A stretch of DNA of 64,000 nt from Plazaster borealis. Taxonomy: Eukaryota > Echinodermata > Asteroidea > Forcipulatida > Labidiasteridae. Location of the stretch: positions 18,574,827 to 18,638,826 of the forward strand of contig CM037476.1 in NCBI GenBank assembly GCA_021014325.1, read 5' to 3'. The notes under the pieces were generated by a model, which searched no databases, had not been told where the DNA came from, and worked only from the letters and a program-made list of their open reading frames with translations. The first letter of the stretch is position 1. Each line of letters begins with the position of its first letter. Both the position numbers and the translations under genes were made by a program. Shown one piece after another: positions 1-10,200 of the stretch.

Positions 1-305
1 TTCTGTGAAATGTTTCCCTCTGAGATGAAGTCATTCAAGGAAAATGTATCTGAAAACCAAAACAAAGAAACAAACAGCGCAACAGCTGATTTCGGTTGTC
101 ACAACCAAAATTAAGAACAAGGTGTGTTTACATGCTGAAAATTGTGCATGGTTTTTCACTATTTTCTCCTGACTCACACAACAGATCAAGCCCAAATTTT
201 CACAGGTTTGTTATTTCATGTATGGTTGATCACACAAATGCATGAACACTGTTTGCGCCTATTCTGTCAGCTCTACCAATCCTGTGTAATACCTTTAAAG
301 AGGGG
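1..305. repeat. Degenerate MITE fragment
   Basis: The stretch around 185-300 resembles the right half of the inverted-repeat family seen complete at 16183-16547: a 'cccaaattttcacagg' block, then a 'gttatttcatg' block, ending near 'acctttaaag'. The opposite terminus is not clear. No BLTP1 exon was found between here and 1075. Confidence 0.5.
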
Positions 306-478
306 CTCCACGGTCAAAGTGGAAAGCAAAATTACAAGTCTCTATTCCTCAGTATAAAATGGTGTAAAATGCCAGTTAATTTTCATAGCCTTCCAGACTT
401 GAAATTTACACTAGACAGTAGTCCAAATGCCAGTGAACTTTTAGGATCGGGCCAGTTAACTTGTGAATGGAAAGTCCT

Positions 479-671
479 GGCCCCAATTTCATAGAGCTGC
501 TTAAGCAGAAGATATTGCTTAAAAATTGTCCGCTAAGCAGAAATGAGCGGAATACCAGTCACAAATTGTACATGTGACATGGTAGTTTGGCTGGTAACCT
601 TATTCTGGTAAGCATAGTTTTGTTGTGCTTAGCTACTTTTTGTGCTTAAGCAGTTCTATGTAATTGTGCCC
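479..671. repeat. Fold-back MITE (gcttaagca family)
   Basis: The left end (ccaatttcatagagctgctt) and the right end (tgcttaagcagttctatg...) are imperfect inverted repeats about 30 bp long around a roughly 130-bp core with no ORF. A clearly related second copy lies at 13633-13825. Confidence 0.8.
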
Positions 672-764
672 AGAAGTCTCGTGGTTTTGTTGAAATGTTG
701 ACTTTCAGTCTGATCAATATCTTTCAATTCTGTTGAGTATTGAACCCCTGATAAAAAAAAAGTG

Positions 765-850
765 TCACCACATAATGATAATAATAATACACAACATTTA
801 TAAGCCGCTTAATACGGTTGTTTCTAAGCGCACCATTGTCTGTCTACAAA
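765..850 (-). mobile_element. LINE 3' tail remnant
   Basis: A (ATA/ATG)n-like run is followed by 'ataagccgcttaatacgg' and 'tctaagcgca'. This reads as the reverse complement of a CR1/L2-type 3' end, as seen at the end of the LINE at 38815-38920. No coding part remains. Confidence 0.45.
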
Positions 851-1075
851 ATAATTACCAACCAAAACTTATAACACAAATTATAAATCTGTTCTTTTTT
901 CAATAAATCAATAAATCATACCATATACATGTACTTGCTGAAGTAGCAACTTACAACCAACTGATAAAAATTGTTAAGGGTCGTCCTTCCAAAAACTTTG
1001 TGTGCAGAGTAATTACTTTCCTCTTGTTGGGTCAAAAAAATTTAAGATTTGTTTTCTGTATGTTTTTCCTCGTAG

Positions 1076-1233
1076 TTGGTCAACCACGGATTTACGAAGC
1101 CAGGGCTGTGTTTCCATTGACAGTGTAGGCTGTAAGGAAATCCAGATGTGCACCACCTTAAAGCGGAGCACCTTGGAAGCTAAGGGTGGGGTCATTGGAG
1201 GTCAACTTATTATCGAGCACCTCGGAGGAACAT
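1076..1233 (+). CDS. BLTP1: BLTP1 exon a (first exon in window)
   Basis: The acceptor is 'cctcgtag' and the donor 'acat|gtgagg'. The exon enters with one nucleotide of a split Ser codon and leaves in phase 1. It encodes SWSTTDLRSQGCVSIDSVG and a following basic stretch with KRSTLEAKGG, part of the conserved C-terminal region. The upstream exon, which should end with two nucleotides of the split codon, is outside the window. Confidence 0.8.
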
Positions 1234-4200
1234 GTGAGGATCAAGTTTCTGTTTCAGATCTTCTTTTGAATAAGTTGGTTTTGAAACTTTGTGTGGTGGG
1301 AATACAATCTAGTATCTGGAATACCAATCTGGTCTGGTACATACTACACCATGTAATATTTTCCCTATGAGTTGTGGTGGTTGTGAAAAGAACCAGTCGT
1401 TGCAAATCAACCTTTCGATCAGTTTGCTGGATTCTGATGATGCATGCTGTTTAAGTACTGTTGATGAGGATTAGCTCGATGGTACACAAAGGCAGGAGCC
1501 TACCGGGAGTGGTTGGGGAGTGTGTGCTCACTAAGCTGTGTCAGTTGTAGGCCTGTGCAATCTCCACTTTTTAGCGGATATCAGCTTTTTCCTTGATTGT
1601 ACCGATCTTTTATTTCCGCTTTAAAAAAAATAGACGATCACAGAATGTGTATCTGATCCGCTTTTAGTGCGGAAGCACCAAAAGAAAAGAAAAATACACA
1701 ACAAATTTTCCCTGTCGGTCGGTCGGTCGGTCGGCTACACATACATCATCATACAGCACAGGCAAAGTCCGTATGTACGGTGTATGTACCATGCTCCATG
1801 ATAATGTACACATGGGGGGTAGCGCGCAACATGAATGGGTTGTGATCATGTTGGCTGTTGACAATTGTATAAATATTTATGAGAAATAGTGGACTTTGCA
1901 GTCGTTCGTGAGCCGGTAAAACATAAAGATGTGTATACCGCGGATATATAGAATCCTATACAAAATATTACTGTTATTATTATTATCAGAATACTAAGAA
2001 GTTATATCCTAAGGCGATCCTAAGAAATTTGATTAATTTGTTAGCTTCCAATATCGACTAACTTTTTCAGTGAGCCAGTCACAGCGACCTTCCCATGAGC
2101 CTAGTCACAAGCTTGGGGCAAACCTGGGTCTCCTGACCCTCCGCATTGACTACATGGGCTCCAGTATCATCATGCAGAAACTGGACAAGTTACACATCGG
2201 TCTGAGTGATGAGTGGAAACTGGGCGAGATGACCGGAGCTAACACCAGCCATAGCAGGTACATTTTATCTTTCGGTATTTTAAATCCTTGTATATAATAT
2301 ATATTATACTTTTTTCGCACAACCCATTCCCGCCAGCTATGGTCAAACATGACAAACGGTGCTGGCGTGTCGTGGCCGAGCGGTTAAGAGCACAGGACTC
2401 GAGCTGTGCTGTTGCTGATCAGCAGAGTGTGGGTTCGAGTCCCGGTCATGACACTTGTATCCTTGAGCAAGATTCTTTACCATAATTGCTTTGTCCTTCG
2501 GATGGGACATTAAGCCGTAGGTCCCTTGTACTAGGACTGGCAGTACACGTAAGAGAACCCAGAACACTTATCATGGAAGAGTAGGGGTTAACCCCCGTCT
2601 GAAAAACGGGAATTATGCAACAACCCAGAAAAACAGGATATTACAAGTATGAATGCCAGTTCCTTCTGTCACTCTTCGTATGGGTGAAACGAAGCGTAGT
2701 AGTGCATGCTTGTGCATGCTACACAATGGAAGGGTCATTTATTACAGATACAGCAGAAGTCATCTGTGAAAGTTTCAGCTGAATAGATTGTCTTTGCTTA
2801 GAAAACAGCAAAAAACTGCCACAGTATTTTCACATGAACAATGAATCCATCCATTTTTAACGAGGTGACAGTGGGTACCAACCGCATCTCTGGCCGCAGC
2901 ATTCTCAAACGAAGACCAACACTAAGAAACCTGAGAAACGAATGATCGTGCATGAATCATTTCTCAGATTCAAACTTTGTTATTTATTTCTAATCAACGG
3001 GGGCATTTCAGACGAAATAATGTCGCAAGATGCTTACCATTACCATCTTTATAACAAGTAAGCTTTTGGATAGAAATTACACAATTTTTTGGGGGGGACA
3101 TTACCAAACGATGACCCTACCTTAAATGTAAGTTTTTTTCTTCTGTGGCACCAGGTCTTCATCAGTGTACCTGAATGGCCACCTGGACTGGGACACCTTT
3201 CAGCTGATTCTGTCTCGGTCAAGCACCCCAGACCTGATAAAGATGACCACTCGGCTGGAGGAGTTCTTCAGCCAGCAGTTCCAGAGCAGCAAGAGGATGC
3301 TTGCATCGTGGCAACTAGGCCCCATCTCCAGCCAAGCACCAAGCGAAGTAGGCCACACAGGTAGTGAGAGCAGTAGCACTCGCAGCCTGGAGAGGCTGAC
3401 CGAACAGGGTAGGTTTCATTTCTAGGGAGTGGGCAGAGGTTTTACCTGTAAAGCAGTGCACCGTAACAGTTTGGCTGCTGTCGGCTGTATCAAACATATA
3501 CTTAATAATAACACATGTGTCCTTTAATCAAGACATTATTATAGCTTTGTCCTCTACATGTGGCGTAAGTCGTACGGGTCCCGTGTGTTGTGTAATGCAT
3601 GTAAAAGAACCCACTACACTTATCATAAAGAGAATGGGTTCGCCCCAAGTGTTTTCTGTTATAGTTGGCTGCAGATTTGACCACACCACCTTGCAAACCT
3701 TGACATAGTGCTACGTAAATAAATGGGTCTTATATTTCAAACATAGCTCCACATACCTTGTAGACAAATATTGACCGCTTTAAGACGCCCCATGTGTGAT
3801 TAATCGCTGTACATCTATAAGAACTGCATATATTATTATTACTATTTCTTCAGCTGAGAGGAACTACCATCGCCACTGGCAGCCTGCCTTCAGTCTCCTA
3901 AAGAGCTGCAAGTCCAACAGCAAGCTGCTGCCCCCATTGTGGCATGCTGGTAACCTGACCCTCGGGGGCCACGTCATCTTGAGGGGTAACTGTGCACTGC
4001 TTGCTTGCTTCCACGGGATCAACTTCAGGGCAAGCTCCTGGGCGTTGTTCACCCTGCAAGAGCCTGAAGTGCACTTTGAAACGGAGGCCGTGCCCATCAA
4101 ACCAAGCAGAAGTGATGGTGAGTTGAAGAAATCTTAGTTTTAAAAAGTCAAGCAATAAACCACAAGGGAAACTGACTATATTTGAAATAAAAAAATTGCA

Positions 4201-7200
4201 TCCCCTTAACCCTTAAGGGCTTGGCAGCCCCCAGACTATATCCCAACTCTCAAGGTACATATTTACCTCCACACCATCCAAGATATATTTAAAATAACTC
4301 TGAGCATTTCCCAATGATTTTTACATCTAAGCGACTTCTTTACATGCCCAGGTATTGTCTGAGATGATTTGAGCCTTATTTTTCTTTGTTTAATTAATTA
4401 TGTTGTATCGTAACCTTGGGTCTGATCGGTGGCTATACGGTAGATGCAGGTTGAATGGCTTCTGACTGGCAACCCCGAACAAAGATATTGACTAAACAGA
4501 GACTGCCAACATTAAGGCTAGATAGCTCACTTGGTAAAGTACAGGCACGTTAATCCGTAAATTTTTCTTTGTTCGACTGAAAATTAGTCGAGTGGTCGCA
4601 AATTTAAATGAGTGAGTCATCACAGTGTGGTTTCGAATCCTGGTCGTGACATTTGTGCTTTTGGGCAAGACTCTTTACTAAATTTCTTCTCATCACCTAA
4701 GAAAAAAATGGGTACCTGCGAGGGTAGAGATTGTTGATGTGAATGATTTCAGGAATGCTTAAAACCTTTCAGGTCGGCAGCCCTACTGTAGGGGACTGTA
4801 CTGTAAACAAACAAGACAATTTTCAGTTGTCTGAGAAACGTCAGACCCAGTGTGTTGTGGGACTGTGAGTTGATCCAGCCAGAAGCTGCATGTCATTCAT
4901 TAAAACCCTCCGAGCAGCCACGGGGAGCAGGCGAGAGGACCAGCTTCATAATTGTTTTTAATAACTACAAAATGTGTGAATCAATTCCGCTGATTTTGTT
5001 TTTGAACTACATTTAAACACCCCTCTTTCATATACTGTAGTGATTTTTGGGTGAGTGAATTCAGAGGTTGACAAATAGTGTGGGAAAGCTGGGTCCCATT
5101 ATAACGTGCAGACAAAAATCCTATTGTGTGCACAAAAACTTAATCATTTCGAAATGTACAATTTTTTTAAAGTTAGTAGCGAACCAATGTGTAAATTTTC
5201 TGAATGCTTCAATCTTTAGTGTGTGGGTCCAGGGAACATCTATTCACCTGTTCAGACCATTAGAACAAGAATTGTGCCCCCCAAACACAGTTAGTTACCC
5301 GTAATACAATCTGCCTCTCGTGCGCTCCCAGGGGATCCAGCATGTAAATTTTTTCCCGTGGCTGCTCGGAAGGTTTTTGACTTCCTACACTTTTGGATCC
5401 TCATAATTACAGGTGAAGGTGGAACTAACATCATTGAGGATCTCGTCTTCAACCTTGGTCACAACCAGACCCAGAGAGGTGAAGGGTCAATGGGGGTCAT
5501 CTACAGGGTCACCAGGACAGAGAGACACCATTTCCCTACCAACGGCACCATAGATCAGTGCTTTCATTACGTGTGTGCAATCAGAGCCCCAGAAGGTAAG
5601 TGGCATTTTCATTTTCCATATTCCCGTGTTTTGTTTTTGACCTAAAACTGACAACACCTGACCTTAACTGACCTAACCAGATCAGTGTCAAACATGATTT
5701 GGTTTTAGTTGATTTTCTGTAATCTGAAAATATTTAACGTAATTATGTTGACATGTTTAAATCTTGTAGATCCCATTCGGTACAAATCTGATCTGATCTC
5801 ATCTGATATCATCAATCAACAGATTGTTTTTAGTATTTTGGTTCTTCCTATCTCATCCAGTTTTTCTGTTTTTCTTTGACTAACAACCACATGTAACTTG
5901 GTCAAATTTGTTCTAATTTTCCCCAATGTTATCGACCATCTTGATCTCATGGAAGGAGACTTAATGGGTAGTTTTGTTTTGACTGCGCAGAATTTGAGCA
6001 TGTGTTAACATCAAGCAGAATGACAGCGTATACCTCCAAAGAGACTTTTAGACATACTGCTGAACCTATCTTTGCTTTGCCAAAGCTACAAGTGGAGATG
6101 AAATCCAATCATATGCAGTCCACACATAGCCCTGCTTTGAATGGTAAGTATAAGAATCATATGATGATCGGATTTGAGGCGTTGCATGGTGGGGTATCAA
6201 TGTATATTTGGCTTGCGGTAACACAATAACTCTGAGCCCCCCCAATCAGAGTTCGCCTTTCAGAAGAACCAATTAGAGCTATGACTGACTCTACACTGAA
6301 ACCTCTGAATCCTTATAAATAGACCAACATGTCTCACACTCTTCAGTCTCCTGACGATGACTAGAGCAAGCTAGTCGAAACGTTGAGACCAATTAAGAAC
6401 TCACTCCGCGGCAGTGAAGTTTATAACAAGAAGTCCCCCCGATCCACTAAGCGAAAGTAGTTGTCTCGACCGAATTTCTACCTTCTGCCCAGGTAGTAGT
6501 TAAGAAGCAGGACAGTTCTTTTCAGAACTTGGTAGTCTCCCGAATTCCGAAAATTTGCTCTGCGGCAGTAGAATAGTCTCCTGAATTCCGAAATCTACTC
6601 CGCGGCAGAAGAATATAGCATGACAAGTTCTTAAAGAACATAAATCTACACAGCAAAGTAGATATACACATGGTATTACAAACATATAATAATCATAATG
6701 TCAATTAGGCAATAACAGTGTGATGACCCGGTCTTCACTGTGTAATAATGACTGGGTTGATGGCTGGCCGCTGTTTATGGACCTAGCCGGAGACGAGGTC
6801 CATTAACAGAGGCCAGCCACCAACCCAAGGTCATTATCACGCAGTGAAGATTGGCTTCTCACATTGTTACTGCCATTGATAAATACCTTTAACGAAAAAA
6901 CGGTAAAAATCGTCAGAATTTGTGATGACAATAAAGTCAATGTGATACTACATGTATGGAGGGATCCATTAAGAAGCAAAGCTTGTAGACAATGGTAATA
7001 ATAATAGTCCGTGAGCCAGGGGCTGAAATTTCGCAAAGGCATTATCACAAAGGCTTTTTTCAACAAAAGGTAACCTATAACAACTAATACCTTTTGATTT
7101 TCTTGTTAACGTTTTACTTTGCCAGGCCCTCCTCAAGCAGTGACAGTTAGCTTTGTGTCTCATTTCACTGATCATATAAACGTTGCCATGGATATTGAGC

Positions 7201-10200
7201 TGATCTTATTCCTACACGCGTTCGTCACAGCGTATATCAGCCACAAGGATAAAGGTAGTCAAGATTTTCTAATCAAATATATTGCTGTGTCAGTGTAAAA
7301 ACGTTGTATCTTCTAAAATAGCACTGACATTACGTATGAGTTTGAAACTGTTAAAACGTTGTATCATGCTTGAAATAGCCCAGATGAACACACAAAACAA
7401 GTACGCGATATAAAGGGGTTTGCACAGTGCATTTTAATGCGAGATGCAACGTTTTTGCAAAATCAAGATACAACGTTTTTGCTGTGATACGATGATATTA
7501 TGTCCCTACTGCAGATACATGTAACTACTCTATTTTCACCCTGGAAGCAATTATTTATATTATCAAAGCTACCACTGGGAAGCTTGGTGGTCCAATGGTA
7601 TGACATCTGCTCTAGAATGGCAATCGTCTTGGGTTCGAGTCCCACCCGAGTAATGTGCCTGTGGATTCTTTTCACAGGACTTGGCAAAGTACCGAGTATA
7701 CAGTGCTTAACACACATCAGTGTATGAGTAAAACACAAATAAGCGCGAGTGAAATATGGTTAAATGTAGCGCTTTCTCATCAAATTTCCCGTCTCATTGG
7801 ATATGGGACGCAGACACGCTAACCCTAACGTCTAGATCCCGAACATAGGGTTGTTGGAGTATAGGGGTGTCGGAACATAGAGCAGTCACCGTCATCTTGA
7901 CTGGCTTCATTGCAAACCATTGTAGCCAGACCGAGGCTGGAAGGGGTAACAGTCTGGTCTCCTTTTGTATAGTGACAATAAGTATTAATGATTGTAATAA
8001 TGTATACAGGGAACATGACACAAATGGTGTCAGAATGAGTGATAAATGTATACAGGGTGGTTAAAAAAAAAAGTGTACCCATATTTGACAGCCACATTTA
8101 CCTACTTGACAGTTTTTACAATTATATTTGAATTATATGAAAGTGGTGACTGTTAAAGAGGGGCTCCAGGATGTTTGGAAATATTTAGCTTTTACATTTT
8201 TCCAATAGATGGAGTCCCCAAGAAATATAAAAAATTATTATGAGTCCTTTACCTCACGCTAAAACAGGGTAAAAATGTCTTTTCCTCGAAACACTCCCAG
8301 CCCAAAATCTGAAAACGCGAGGTCAAACAAACCCCGCGACGAGGAACTCATGACGTCACTGGCGTCTAGTTAGTTTGGACCTGCCTATATGAATGCACTG
8401 AGCTAACGTAAATACACCGCCAAACTTCACCATTTGCAATCAATACGGCCGTAAATGTGACTTTTTATAGGACGATCCAACAGGCAAATAATTAGCAAGC
8501 CAATTTACATTGGATTTATGATTTTGGGGTTTTCGTTCTTTGAGAGGCGAGGCAATTCCGCAGCTGGGCTTGATTTTCAGTACATCGCTCTACACGTCAA
8601 ATTCAAACTTAACATACACACACGGCGATTCCCGCGAAAAACAACAACGCAGACCACGGCATTATCACGGGGGAGACCCCTACACACAACGCACAATCAA
8701 GCAGTCGCGTGTTTATAAACTGAACGTCTCTGCGCATGCTCGGGAAAACAGTTATTCCCATGACATTGCAATAATCATCGCTGGTGTGCACACGTTCAAA
8801 CCGTAAACAGCACTGGTCCGCACGCTCATGGTCTGCGGAGCTAGTTAAGTTCCGTGAAAATTTTAGCTTGTTTATAGCAAAAAACTACCAAACGTGTAGG
8901 CTTCACTTTACAGTTACACAATTTAGGATACTCTGGATGGACAGAAAGAGTATTTTACTGTACGATGTAAGTTTGGTTTCTTCTTGATTTTGTTTTTTTT
9001 TCCAAGCAAAGATACATTTATGTGTGTGTTTATAATGCTAACCGTGAGTTTTTAGCCGCCAATGACGTCAAGGGGTCAATGCATATCATTATCATAGATA
9101 AACAGTTTTTGACTTTCGGCTGAAAAAGCCGCGCGGAGAGGTGCATATTTGACTTGAATTCTTTATTACTAAATGCAAATTTTAAGTGTTAAATGGTTAT
9201 TAACCGGTATCTACGATGTCTATTCGACCATAAAAGGCTAATAACTCAAATATTGAGAGCATCCTAGAGCCGCTGCTTAAGCATTAGTGGTGACAATGTC
9301 TAAGAAATCGGATAATTTTTGTTCAAAATATGGTAGGTTAAAGGTATCATGTACAAAACTGATTTGTCCACGAATGCTCTCTCAACTCCATCAACTTTGA
9401 GGCTAACCTGGCCAACAGTAATTGATCGTGGACTTTCAAATCTACGAAGTAATGTATTTCACTTTAAAATCACCTTGTCCAAAGAAGGTTATTTTCATCG
9501 ATGTGTATCATTATTTAATGCTTATTTATTATTAAAAAGATTACGAAAGAGAAGATGCTATCATTGATGTGTATTCAGAAGAATTAGTCAAGCGGAGATA
9601 AGAAAACCTCCGTGGACAAATCAATTTTGCACATGATATCTTAAAACTACCATATTTTGTAAAAAAAACAACTGGTTTCTTAGATTTTTTTCACCTCTAA
9701 TGCTCAACAGTCACCACTTTCATAAAATACAAAAATAATTGTAAAATCTTATAAGTAAGTAGGTGGAAATGGCTGTCAAAAGTGAGTCCGCTTTTTTTGT
9801 TAACCACCCTGTATTATGTAAGTTCTTCACTTTAAAATACTTACACTCTTAAAATGTTTGAACTCTGTTTACAGCTTCCCAATCCCATAGGAACTCTGTA
9901 TCCGCAGGCATGAGTGGCAGACCAGCCATGAAACCTCCTAGTACTGACCCCGAAGCAATGCATCTGCAGGAACCGACAAGTACGGGTACCAGTGAGATAA
10001 CGCCCTCCAGTGGTGCAAGTGACTGGAGAGAGTTTCAGTGCATTACATGGCAGCTGGAGCCCACCATCAGGTATTGTTTAAACAGTACTTTTTTAAATGA
10101 TGTTGCTCTTGAATATCATTATAGTTCTCAATATTTTTGCCAAAGGCGGGCAGGACCGTTGAGCGATGCTTATCGTATCTTTTCTCTTATTGTTGTGTGT

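Noticed and set aside
1..1075. Further upstream BLTP1 exon
   Set aside because: No stop-free segment with acceptor and donor in the required phase; the stretch is MITE and LINE-tail sequence.
2370..2460. Possible functional Ser/Leu-type tRNA gene
   Set aside because: Good A and B boxes, but it is followed by a conserved SINE body and has diverged sister copies at 4585-4690 and 41588-41697.
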